A stretch of 34,464 nt of DNA, from the NCBI GenBank assembly GCA_009786075.1, contig WQTX01000021.1, positions 1 to 34,464 of the forward strand, in the 5' to 3' direction. The stretch's first letter is position 1. Every line of letters starts with the position of its first letter. The notes below the pieces were generated by a model, which did not search any database, had not been told where the DNA came from, and saw nothing but the letters and a program-made list of their open reading frames with translations. Positions 15,757-22,833 of the stretch are shown here, one piece after another. The stretch is from Bacteroidota bacterium. Lineage in GTDB: Bacteria > Bacteroidota > Bacteroidia > Bacteroidales > UBA1715. A program made the position numbers and the translations under genes.

Positions 15757-16590
15757 TTACAGCAAATCCCTCTCTTTCTCCGCCTCACTCTCATAAAACC
15801 GCACAGTAATTTTCGTATGTTTATCCACATGCGAAAAATGCGTTTTAAAACTATTGTTCGGCAGGGCAATTTCCATAAAACCGCTAAAACTGAACAATGC
15901 CATTATTGAATCGCGTCGCTCAAAATCGTTGTAGTTCACGGCAATTTTATCTGTGGTGGTTTGCGGACGCATACTGCCCACTCGTATAGAAAATGGTCGT
16001 TTTTTTCGAGCATGTTCAAATTCTTGTTTCGTAATATTGGTCAAAGCATTGCCATAACCGTCGAAAAATATAATTTCGCCTTGCAAACCGTCGGGTGTAA
16101 GCCCCGGTAAACTAATTCTTCGTCCTTTTTCACATTCCACCCGTTCGCCTAAATGATTGGGTTGCATACCCATAGCCAATTTTCCCAAAGCATCTATATA
16201 AATTTCGAGTTCGGGAAAAGCGTTGAATTTATCGGACGAAAGCGCCGAGGGGAGCGCATACACATTCGTGGGAATTTCGTTGAAAATCATTTCCCACACG
16301 CCATTGTTGGGACCTATAAAATAGTGGTTTTTATACTGGAAACAAATATGCTGTACGTGTTGCAGGTTAGCCAATTTTCCGCCAACGGCAAGCACGTGAA
16401 TGGAATTTACCATAAAAAAATGATATGAATTTTGGAGAGCCAACGCCGCTTTTGCCGGTTGCAAAGTGTCTATTTGATGCGAAATATCGACCAACTGCAC
16501 ACCCGGAATGCGCGACACCAAACGTCCTTTGAAAGCTCCGACGTACAAACCGTCGGTTCCCCAATCAGTAGTCAATGTTACCGTTATCAT
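15757..16590 (-). CDS. SAM hydroxide adenosyltransferase family protein (DUF62)
   Basis: The family uses water/hydroxide to convert S-adenosylmethionine to adenosine and methionine, and includes the SAM fluorinase/chlorinase relatives. The 277-residue protein starts with the typical VTLTTDWGTDGLYVGAFKG. The hallmark FIGPNNGVWE (around residues 91-100) and the C-terminal-domain motif FFDGYGNALTNI are present. The LTTDWG motif replaces the commoner TDFG, a modest change. The protein is cytoplasmic. It is divergent from phoH; the gap between them holds a CTTCGTGTC-family element. Confidence 0.88.
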   Translation of the reverse strand: MITVTLTTDWGTDGLYVGAFKGRLVSRIPGVQLVDISHQIDTLQPAKAALALQNSYHFFMVNSIHVLAVGGKLANLQHVQHICFQYKNHYFIGPNNGVWEMIFNEIPTNVYALPSALSSDKFNAFPELEIYIDALGKLAMGMQPNHLGERVECEKGRRISLPGLTPDGLQGEIIFFDGYGNALTNITKQEFEHARKKRPFSIRVGSMRPQTTTDKIAVNYNDFERRDSIMALFSFSGFMEIALPNNSFKTHFSHVDKHTKITVRFYESEAEKERDLL

Positions 16591-16669
16591 ATACTCATTT
16601 TTTTACAAGGTTGCAAGATAGAAATTTTTCGATAGATTACAAGCAAAAAACGAGAAAAATTAAAATAAA

Positions 16670-16767
16670 CTTCGTGTCTTCATGCCTTTCTGTCTTCGTG
16701 TTCACAAAAAAAATGCGCTTGCGCTTAAAAAATAAACACGAAGGCACGAAGACAAAAAGACACGAAG
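16670..16767. repeat. CTTCGTGTC-family inverted-repeat element, copy 2
   Basis: The arms 16670-16703 and 16735-16767 enclose the core ATGCGCTTGCGCTT. The reverse complement of this 98-bp element is nearly identical to 12332-12427, including the asymmetric core, so the two copies are in opposite orientation 4.3 kb apart. Confidence 0.88.
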
Positions 16768-16810
16768 AATAAATTCAAATAAAAATCAAACAAATTTTTA
16801 GGTTTTTGTG

Positions 16811-16818
16811 TAATTTTG
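16811..16818 (+). promoter_or_regulatory. -7 element for phoH
   Basis: TAATTTTG, 24 nt before the ATG at 16843. It overlaps the upstream TTG codon that would start a longer frame, which argues for the ATG start. The -33 is poor. Confidence 0.55.
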
Positions 16819-16842
16819 CGCAGTATTAAAAAAAATCAAACC

Positions 16843-17799
16843 ATGACCGAACATTCCATTCTTTTAGAGGCTCTCAATCCGCTTGATATTTTTGGCGTGC
16901 AAAACGAAAAAATTGATGCAATTAAAAAATATTTTCCAAAACTGAAAATCATAGCGCGCGGCAACGAAATAAAAGTGATTGGCAGCAAAAAAGAATATGA
17001 GCACTTTGCAGAACAGTTGCAATATATTGTTGCACACGTGCAAAAATATCATGGTATTTCGGTGGCGCACATTCACGATATGTTGCGGGGAAATCAAAAA
17101 AACGAATCGCTGTTTGATAACGAAAATCCGAACAACGACACCTTGTTTTTTGGTAATAACGGCAAGCCAATAAAAGCCCGCACGCCCAATCAAAAGAAAT
17201 TGGTGGCATTGAACGATAAAAACGATATTCTGTTTGCCATTGGACCCGCCGGAACGGGAAAAACGTATACTGCCGTTGCTCTGGCGGTGCGGGCACTACG
17301 TAACAAAGAAGTCGAACGCATTATTTTATGCCGTCCTGCGGTGGAGGCTGACGAAAAACTTGGTTTTTTACCCGGCGATATGCGTGAAAAATTAAATCCG
17401 TACCTGCAACCCTTGTACGATGCCCTGCAAGCAATGATGCCGCCCAAAAAACTACAAGATTTGATAAGCGACAACGTTATTCAAATTTCCCCTCTTGCCT
17501 ATATGCGTGGACGCACGCTCGACAATGCCTTCGTAATTCTCGATGAAGCACAAAACGCCACGCTCAACCAACTCAAAATGTTTTTAACCCGCATGGGCGA
17601 ACGGGCAAAATTCATAATTACCGGCGACATTACCCAAATTGACCTGCCCGACAAAAACCGTTCGGGGTTACAAATAGTACTTTCGCTTTTCAAAGACAGC
17701 AAGGGGATTGAAACTATTATGTTTGAAAATAAAGATATTGTACGGCATCGGTTGGTGGCGCATATTATTGATGCGTTTGATACGATAAAAGCCCCCTAA
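16843..17799 (+). CDS. phoH: PhoH family ATPase
   Basis: This is a 318-residue cytoplasmic ATPase related to the N-terminal half of superfamily 1 helicases, often linked to RNA metabolism and phosphate stress. The N-terminal 110 residues include a KH-like segment. The Walker A motif GPAGTGKT starts at G134, and Walker B VILDEAQ has D234 and E235. Other conserved stretches are RPAVEADEKLGFLPGD and FIITGDITQIDLP. The last two codons and the stop (Ala-Pro-stop) are read from a GCCCCCTAA repeat end. A half repeat and then the higBA promoter follow. The start at 16843 is preferred over the upstream TTG, which lies in the promoter. Confidence 0.93.
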   Translation: MTEHSILLEALNPLDIFGVQNEKIDAIKKYFPKLKIIARGNEIKVIGSKKEYEHFAEQLQYIVAHVQKYHGISVAHIHDMLRGNQKNESLFDNENPNNDTLFFGNNGKPIKARTPNQKKLVALNDKNDILFAIGPAGTGKTYTAVALAVRALRNKEVERIILCRPAVEADEKLGFLPGDMREKLNPYLQPLYDALQAMMPPKKLQDLISDNVIQISPLAYMRGRTLDNAFVILDEAQNATLNQLKMFLTRMGERAKFIITGDITQIDLPDKNRSGLQIVLSLFKDSKGIETIMFENKDIVRHRLVAHIIDAFDTIKAP

Positions 17800-17827
17800 A
17801 TCCCCATGAAGGGGGACTTGCTGAAGC
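17787..17827. repeat. Half copy of the C-rich MITE-like element
   Basis: AAAAGCCCCCTAAATCCCC, then GGGGGACTTGCTGAAGC, corresponds to the right arm of copy A at 12959-13098, including the CTTGCTGAAGC inner flank. It gives phoH its stop codon. Confidence 0.8.
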
Positions 17828-17877
17828 GCGAAAGAGTTCGTGCGGACATTTTTAAAATAAAATATTTTACTGAAAAG

Positions 17878-17908
17878 TTGTATAATCATACAATTATATT
17901 TATATTTG
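17878..17908 (+). promoter_or_regulatory. higBA promoter with internal operator-like palindrome; likely leaderless
   Basis: TTG (17878-17880), 20 bp, TATATTTG (17901-17908) fits the Bacteroidota consensus. The -7 element ends 4 nt before the ATG at 17913, so the mRNA should start at or next to the start codon. A palindrome TTGTAT-aatc-ATACAA spans 17878-17893, from the -33 into the spacer, a natural site for autorepression by the HTH antitoxin. Confidence 0.7.
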
Positions 17909-17912
17909 CACA

Positions 17913-18260
17913 ATGAAAAGAGAAATTATTGCTTATAAAAGCTATTATAATGAATTTATAAACAGCTTAAATGAAAAGGAAAAACAAAAACTTAAATATA
18001 TTTTGTTATTGCTTGAAACAAGCGACCGTATGCCTGTGAAATTTATGAAACTCATACGAGATGGATTGTTTGAGTTAAGAATGGAATATAACGGAAATAT
18101 TTATCGTTTGTTTTTTATTTTCGATGGGGATAGAATTGTAGTATTATTCAATGGTTTTCAGAAAAAAACACAAAAAACGCCATCGGGAGAAATAGAAAGA
18201 GCATTAAGATTAAAAAATGAATATTATGAGCACAAACAATCCCTTAATAACGAACATTAG
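17913..18260 (+). CDS. higB: HigB-like toxin (RelE superfamily, Gp49 type)
   Basis: The 115-residue protein matches phage-derived Gp49/HigB toxins: a helical N-terminus (EFINSLNEKEKQKLKYILLL), the strand DGLFELRMEYNGNIYRLFFI, then VVLFNGFQKKTQKTPSGEIERA. The last is the typical KK(T/S)xKTPxxEIxxA signature. Members cleave mRNA on the ribosome. As in classical higBA, the toxin gene comes first. Its last 35 bases overlap the antitoxin start. The symbol is by family resemblance. Confidence 0.85.
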   Translation: MKREIIAYKSYYNEFINSLNEKEKQKLKYILLLLETSDRMPVKFMKLIRDGLFELRMEYNGNIYRLFFIFDGDRIVVLFNGFQKKTQKTPSGEIERALRLKNEYYEHKQSLNNEH

Positions 18261-18543
18261 CGAGCAACTTGCAAAAGAATTTGGAGCGCACGGCACACCC
18301 GAAAGAGCAAAATTCGACGAAGAGGCGTATGCTTTTTACACAAGTCAAATATTACTCGACACTCGCAAACAATCACGATTGACACAGGCTGAACTTGCAC
18401 AAAGAATCGGTGCTGATAAATCGTATATTTCTCGCATAGAAAAGGGAATCATTAATCCAAGTGTTGCCACATTTTATCGTATAATTGCGGCTTTGGGGCG
18501 TAGTGTGGAAATAATGCCGGCTTATGGGGTTGCCCGCGGATGA
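18226..18543 (+). CDS. higA: HigA-like antitoxin, XRE-family HTH
   Basis: The 105-residue protein carries an HTH of the Cro/CI type in its second half: TRKQSRLTQAELAQRIG, then ADKSYISRIEKGIINPS. It is expected to bind the toxin and to repress the shared promoter at 17878-17893. The start ATG at 18226 or 18217 (three codons earlier) is possible; both overlap the toxin gene, implying coupled translation. Its 3' end overlaps the convergent xerD by 22 bp, so each transcript is antisense to the end of the other. Confidence 0.88.
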   Translation: MSTNNPLITNISEQLAKEFGAHGTPERAKFDEEAYAFYTSQILLDTRKQSRLTQAELAQRIGADKSYISRIEKGIINPSVATFYRIIAALGRSVEIMPAYGVARG

Positions 18544-19427
18544 AATTTCATAATAGCATCGTGCAAATGCTGCTTATTAATATGCGTATAAATTTCGGTT
18601 GTGGTTATTGATTCATGTCCGAGCATATCTTGTACGGCACGTAAATTTGCGCCGCCATCGACCAAATGCGTGGCAAATGAATGGCGGAACGTATGCGGAC
18701 TGATATTTTTTGTAATTCTGGCTTGCTGGGCGGCTTGTTTTATAATCAAAAACACCATTACCCGTGTCATTTTTTTGCCTCTGCGATTTACAAACACAAT
18801 ATCTTCACTGCCTTTTTGAATAGATTGATGATTGCGCGTTTGCTCAAAATAGCCTTGAATTTCGAGCATTGCTTTGTTACTCACGGGAATTAAACGTTCT
18901 TTATTTCCTTTTCCAATTACTCGAACATAGCCATATTCAAACATTAAGTTGCTTATGCGTAAATCCACCAATTCGCTCACACGTAAACCACAGCTATACA
19001 GGGTTTCAATAATTGCCCTGTTGCGCTGTCCTTCGGTTTTGCTGTAGTCAATTGATTGTATCATGCGGTCGATTTCGGCAATTGAAAGTACTTCGGGAAT
19101 GTGACGAACTGTACGAGGCAAATCAATATGTTCCGTTGGGTTGATTTCAATATAATTTTCTCGTTGCAAAAATTCATAAAAACTACGCAAACCCGAAAGT
19201 ATGCGAGCCTGCGATGTTGCCGCTATTCCAAATGAATTGAGCCACAGAATAAAAGAACGCAATATGTTTGCATCGCCCTTTTGCAACGGAGTGTTCATAT
19301 CGTGTAAAGCAATAAATTCTGCCAATTTATTCACATCGTGCACGTATGCCTCAATGGAATTAGGCGAAAGTGATTTTTCCAATTGGAGGAATTGGGCGAA
19401 TTCTTGTATTAGGTCGGAGTTTTGCAT
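18522..19427 (-). CDS. xerD: Tyrosine site-specific recombinase XerD
   Basis: XerD, with XerC, resolves chromosome dimers at dif near the terminus. The 301 residues equal the usual size. The catalytic set is complete: R149 in SCGLRVSELVDL, K173 in VIGKGNKERLIP, H245 and R248 in HTFRHSFATHL, H271 in DMLGHESITTT, and nucleophile Y280 in EIYTHIN. The N-terminal SAM-like core-binding domain starts at the chosen ATG (19427). The longer frame to 19508 consists of repeat sequence. No dif-like site was seen near it. XerC cannot be excluded from motifs alone. Confidence 0.9.
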   Translation of the reverse strand: MQNSDLIQEFAQFLQLEKSLSPNSIEAYVHDVNKLAEFIALHDMNTPLQKGDANILRSFILWLNSFGIAATSQARILSGLRSFYEFLQRENYIEINPTEHIDLPRTVRHIPEVLSIAEIDRMIQSIDYSKTEGQRNRAIIETLYSCGLRVSELVDLRISNLMFEYGYVRVIGKGNKERLIPVSNKAMLEIQGYFEQTRNHQSIQKGSEDIVFVNRRGKKMTRVMVFLIIKQAAQQARITKNISPHTFRHSFATHLVDGGANLRAVQDMLGHESITTTEIYTHINKQHLHDAIMKFHPRATP

Positions 19428-19437
19428 AGTTTTTTTA

Positions 19438-19476
19438 GCACGCAGATGACGCGAATTAAACGGATTTTCGCAGATT
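19438..19476. repeat. Left inverted copy of the GCAGATGACGCGGAT family, bracketing the serpin-like gene
   Basis: The 39-bp arm GCACGCAGATGACGCGAATT (19438-19457) continues to 19476 and is the reverse complement of 20622-20660 at 36 of 39 positions. The stop codon of the serpin-like gene (19477-19475) overlaps its inner edge. Confidence 0.85.
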
Positions 19477-20605
19477 ATTTTACCATTAATTCCGTATTTG
19501 TAACCCACAAACCAAAATATGGATTTCGTGAATCGGTGCGTTTTAATAAAATCAAGAAGTCTTTGTCGAAAATCATTTTCTTGGGTTTTTGTATTATTTC
19601 TTCCTCTTCCTCTCGTCGTGATAATGAATCAACCATCACTACCGCTTCACTTTCAATTTCCGCACCGCTTTCGTCTAAAAGAAAAGCGGTACGTTGCCAA
19701 GCGGTTCTTATTCGATACGCTTGTTGCGCCGCATTAAATTTATTTCCCTCCAATGTTGCATAATTTGTTTCAATATTGAATTTGAATTTGGGAATAACAA
19801 CTTCGTCGTTGTAATCGCTATTTATGTAATATTTCCATTTCGATTTTTCATTTCTCCGTTCTTTTTTCCCTATTTCCGTTAGTTTTATAATTTCCTCATT
19901 CATTTCCACCATGGAGTTAAAAACTTTATTGGTTTTGAATAAAATAATTTCGTGAGTTTTGTCTTTCGGCAATAATTTGATAATGAAATTGTTATCGTTT
20001 TTGTAATAAACAATTTCAACTATTTTCAATTGTTTGTTATTACTATAACCGGTTACACCAAACGAAGCAACTTTTTCTCCTTTGAATTTCAGTTTTTTAT
20101 CATAACTATTCAATTTTACCTCAAAAGGTAATGATTTAGAAAATTCTGCTTTTGCTTTGATTGTATTTCCGATAATTTCACTACTTGTTGAATATTCGCC
20201 GTTTTTTAACGCATACATAAACGATTGTGAATTATTGAGCAACAATAAATCGGTATCGTTGGGCGATATTGTGAGCGGTTTGTCAATTAGTTTTCGTACT
20301 TCGTCCCAAGCGTACAAAAGTGTTACGCAATACACAGCATTATTTCGCGCATCTATTGTATGTTCAAGCGTTGGAATGAAATCGGTTTTTTCAAACTCGG
20401 AAAGATTTTTTGCGTCTGAAAAATTTCTATTAATTTCTGTTAAATCGCCCTCATTTTTTACTATCAAACTATTAACAGTATCTTGTTCTAGAAACTCAAC
20501 AGTATCTTGCTTCTGAATAGAGAATAAAAGAAATATAGCAATTAAACCTATTAGTACAGAGGCAGTTAGTATAACCGTCCACATAAATTTTTTATTTTTT
20601 ATCAT
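19475..20605 (-). CDS. Membrane-anchored protein with divergent serpin-like features
   Basis: The 376-residue protein has one N-terminal membrane segment (residues 9-29), so the bulk is probably periplasmic or exported. Three stretches in the C-terminal half resemble serpin hallmarks in the right order. VVIPKFKFNIETNY (269-282) resembles the lPkF strand. QRTAFLLDESGAEIESEAVV (304-323) resembles the hinge before the reactive-centre loop. FDKDFLILLKRTDSRNP then YFGLWVTN (346-370) resembles the C-terminal strands. A weaker match is NNAVYCVTLLYAW (88-100) to the first conserved helix/strand. The segment between the first two hallmarks is shorter than in classical serpins, and the loop region (326-343) is Glu-rich, so inhibitory activity is doubtful. 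The gene is enclosed by 39-bp inverted repeats. Confidence 0.5.
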   Translation of the reverse strand: MIKNKKFMWTVILTASVLIGLIAIFLLFSIQKQDTVEFLEQDTVNSLIVKNEGDLTEINRNFSDAKNLSEFEKTDFIPTLEHTIDARNNAVYCVTLLYAWDEVRKLIDKPLTISPNDTDLLLLNNSQSFMYALKNGEYSTSSEIIGNTIKAKAEFSKSLPFEVKLNSYDKKLKFKGEKVASFGVTGYSNNKQLKIVEIVYYKNDNNFIIKLLPKDKTHEIILFKTNKVFNSMVEMNEEIIKLTEIGKKERRNEKSKWKYYINSDYNDEVVIPKFKFNIETNYATLEGNKFNAAQQAYRIRTAWQRTAFLLDESGAEIESEAVVMVDSLSRREEEEEIIQKPKKMIFDKDFLILLKRTDSRNPYFGLWVTNTELMVK

Positions 20606-20621
20606 AATTTTTGTTTTTTTT

Positions 20622-20660
20622 AATCTGTGAAAATCCGTTTAATCTGCGTCATCTGCGTGC
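20622..20660. repeat. Right inverted copy bracketing the serpin-like gene
   Basis: AATCTGTGAAAATCCGTTTA and onward to 20660, the partner of 19438-19476. It lies 16 bp upstream of the serpin-like ATG on one side and 18 bp upstream of the crcB -7 element on the other. Confidence 0.85.
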
Positions 20661-20678
20661 AAATTTCCGCAATTTATA

Positions 20679-20686
20679 TATTTTTG
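20679..20686 (+). promoter_or_regulatory. -7 element for crcB
   Basis: TATTTTTG, 18 nt before the ATG at 20705. A GTG at 19-bp spacing is only a weak -33. Confidence 0.5.
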
Positions 20687-20704
20687 CTCACAATTTCAAA
20701 AACC

Positions 20705-21076
20705 ATGACAAAAGAATTACTAACAGTTTTTATAGGTGGCGGAGTAGGGAGCGTTTCACGCTACGCCATAGCATTGGCTTTGGGTAAATTTCAATGGCTG
20801 TTGCACGGTTTTCCGCTTCACACATTTGTAATCAACGTTTCGGGCAGTTTTTTGATAGGATTGCTTATGGGCTATTTATCAAAAAATCCTGCGCAATGGA
20901 TTTATTTTTTGCTTGTGGTGGGCTTTTGCGGCGGTTTTACCACTTTTTCGGCATTTGCGTTGGAAATTGTGCAATTATTTAAAGCACAACACGTTGGTGT
21001 TGCATTTTTATATATAGTCTTATCGGTATTGTGCTGTGTGGCGGCTACATTTGGGGCAATGCGATTGACGGCGTAA
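20705..21076 (+). CDS. crcB: Fluoride channel CrcB/FluC
   Basis: CrcB exports toxic fluoride as a dual-topology dimeric channel. The 123 residues and four hydrophobic helices are typical. Motifs: GGGVGSVSRY (around residues 12-21), TFVINVSGSFLIGLLMG, and GFCGGFTTFSAFALE with the conserved Phe/Thr track. The start at 20705 is chosen from the family N-terminus (MTKELLTVFIGGG) and the promoter; the frame open from 20627 is repeat sequence. No fluoride riboswitch is seen in the short leader. Confidence 0.92.
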   Translation: MTKELLTVFIGGGVGSVSRYAIALALGKFQWLLHGFPLHTFVINVSGSFLIGLLMGYLSKNPAQWIYFLLVVGFCGGFTTFSAFALEIVQLFKAQHVGVAFLYIVLSVLCCVAATFGAMRLTA

Positions 21077-21085
21077 AAGTAATTT

Positions 21086-21236
21086 AGAACGCAGATGACG
21101 CGGATAACGCAGATTGACTTCGTCGAGCCCTTCGGGGTTTACACGGATTTTTATTTTATTGTAAATCAAACAATTGTGAAATGTTAAAAGTCTTTTTATC
21201 TGCGATAATCCGTGTCATCTGTGTTATCCGCGTTCT
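21086..21236. repeat. GCAGATGACGCGGAT-family inverted element with nested TTCGTCGAG module
   Basis: The arms 21086-21115 and 21207-21236 are approximately inverted, built from GCAGATGACGCGGATAACGC words in differing order. A nested ACTTCGTCGAGCCCTTCGGG module follows the left arm (21117-21136). The element fills the convergent gap between crcB and the peptidase gene and could act as terminator for both. Confidence 0.85.
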
Positions 21237-21253
21237 TTTAATCTAAACAAGTG

Positions 21254-22042
21254 TTACCCCTCAAAATTCCGTTCCCAAGCAATTCCATTATTAGCCAATA
21301 ATGGATTTTGACGAAGTTGCATACACATTATAGCATATAATTCCGGAAATTGTTCCGAAAATGCTTTGGGATTTTCAAAGAAAACTTCCATTGCGCAGGC
21401 AAAAAACTCCATTTTACTGACAAAGGCATAACTGCGGAAAAATTTTCGAGCCGCAGGGGTTTGCATTACTTTTTCGGCTTCTGTGTGCCAATCGCTCATC
21501 ATTTCTTTGAAATTTTGATTATGCTTGCCTCGCACCATGTTATTGATAAACAGCGCGTGTGCAAATTCGTGTATGCCCAAATTGATGGAATCGTACGGAA
21601 ATTTTACACCTTCCATAAAATGCTGCCATGAAAACACAATGCACGATTTTCTCGGATTCGTCTCGCCTTGATGTAATTGTTTGGTTTGCGGCGAAATATA
21701 TTCTTTGTCGGAAATAATAATTTTGCGAAACACATCGAATGTGCACGCAAAGGTGTAGCCAAACGTAATTTGAACCGCACTTGTAGCAATCAAAATTTTC
21801 ATTTCATCGGTAAGTTTCGATTTATTGGTGTGATAAAATTTTTTTAGAACAATAAAATCGTAAACACGTTTCCTAAATCGCTTCTGTTCTTCTTTGTTAA
21901 GATTTTGATAATAAACAGAATACTTATGTAATGTTGGGGATATTTTTTTTTCTAATCGCCACATTTTTAGTTTAAATGCACGAAAAATTATAGTCCAAAA
22001 ACCAATATAAACAAGAACAAGATAGAGAAAAGCAGGTGGCAT
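21254..22042 (-). CDS. MtfA-like zinc-dependent peptidase (M90)
   Basis: The 262-residue protein has a hydrophobic N-terminal segment (residues 4-21), probably a membrane anchor. The zinc site HEFAH (158-162) lies in LGIHEFAHAL and the third ligand is probably in the later segment KMEFFACAMEVFFENP (E212 or E219). MtfA in E. coli binds the Mlc repressor and modulates glucose PTS expression; here the family role is unknown. Upstream is a GTCTAA-type repeat and no clear -7 element. Confidence 0.85.
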   Translation of the reverse strand: MPPAFLYLVLVYIGFWTIIFRAFKLKMWRLEKKISPTLHKYSVYYQNLNKEEQKRFRKRVYDFIVLKKFYHTNKSKLTDEMKILIATSAVQITFGYTFACTFDVFRKIIISDKEYISPQTKQLHQGETNPRKSCIVFSWQHFMEGVKFPYDSINLGIHEFAHALFINNMVRGKHNQNFKEMMSDWHTEAEKVMQTPAARKFFRSYAFVSKMEFFACAMEVFFENPKAFSEQFPELYAIMCMQLRQNPLLANNGIAWERNFEG

Positions 22043-22073
22043 ACAAATAATTTTTTAATTTTTTTAATTTTTT

Positions 22074-22117
22074 GTGTCTTGTGTCTAAAAGTCTAATGTC
22101 TCACGTCTAAAATCTAC
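22074..22117. repeat. GTGTCTAAAAGTCTAATGTC word repeat
   Basis: Degenerate tandem GTCTnA words (GTGTCTTGTGTCTAAAAGTC, then TAATGTCTCACGTCTAAAATC) fill the gap between the phosphatase and the peptidase; the phosphatase TAG (22116-22114) is at its edge. It resembles other short dispersed word repeats in this window. Confidence 0.55.
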
Positions 22118-22827
22118 AACCATTCCGTTTTAACCTCACAAGAACCACCTAAAATAGTAATTTCGCAAAATCCAAACCGGTTATCAATAGCAAATTTTTT
22201 CGCCGTAAGCGGAATTTGATAAAGCAACGAGGGAACAACTATTTGCCGAACATTTTTATGCAAACTTTCGGTACTGCAATGATAATGCCCCGAAATAACG
22301 GTAACGGGTGCGGAATGAGAAACCAACAAATCTAAAATTTCTTGTTTGTTGCGTAGCGCATAGCGTTGCTCCATATACTGCGCTTGTGTGGGCACAATAG
22401 GGTGGTGGGCGCACAAAAACACCGCTTGGTCTGTATGGTTGTGCAAAAATTGTTCAACATATTCTTTTGAAATTTCGCCTGACGAAGAATCTAAAAAAAG
22501 GAAAGGAGCGGAGCCAAATTTTTGTTCAAAACAACTTGTAGTGTTTTTCAAGCGCGGTTGCATGATTTTATACAGCAAATTCCATTCGTCGTGATTACCG
22601 GGTAGGCAATAAATATCTTGTGTAATATTAGCTAATCCATTGGAAAACAATTGATAACTATGTTTGTTTGCGTTTTTGTAAGCAATGTCGCCAAGTATCA
22701 AAAGCGCATCGAATTGTTTGTTGCGAATAGCTGAAATTACTTTTAAAAAATTGCTATTCGCATCAAAATTCGCTATTGATTCGTTGAGCGAGGGGAGGTG
22801 TGGGTCGGAAATTGCTATGAGTTTCAT
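22114..22827 (-). CDS. Calcineurin-like metallophosphoesterase
   Basis: The 237-residue protein carries the five metal-site motifs in order: SDPHL (D8, H10), LGDIA, GNHDEW, CAHHP and GHYH. The overall layout is like cAMP phosphodiesterase CpdA and other class III phosphodiesterases, with substrate unknown. The ATG at 22827 lies 6 bp after the stop of the upstream OstA-like gene, so they form an operon, though there is no evident functional link. The protein has no signal peptide and is probably cytoplasmic. Confidence 0.88.
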   Translation of the reverse strand: MKLIAISDPHLPSLNESIANFDANSNFLKVISAIRNKQFDALLILGDIAYKNANKHSYQLFSNGLANITQDIYCLPGNHDEWNLLYKIMQPRLKNTTSCFEQKFGSAPFLFLDSSSGEISKEYVEQFLHNHTDQAVFLCAHHPIVPTQAQYMEQRYALRNKQEILDLLVSHSAPVTVISGHYHCSTESLHKNVRQIVVPSLLYQIPLTAKKFAIDNRFGFCEITILGGSCEVKTEWL

Positions 22828-22833
22828 GCCGCC

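Noticed and set aside
16816-16842. Upstream TTG start for phoH
   Set aside because: It overlaps the -7 element TAATTTTG; the ATG at 16843 fits the family N-terminus.
19428-19508. N-terminal extension of XerD
   Set aside because: Encoded by the dispersed repeat; XerD length and core-domain start fit 19427.
20640-20704. Possible fluoride riboswitch upstream of crcB
   Set aside because: The leader after the -7 element is only about 18 nt, and the upstream bases are the dispersed repeat; no conserved fluoride-aptamer sequence is visible.
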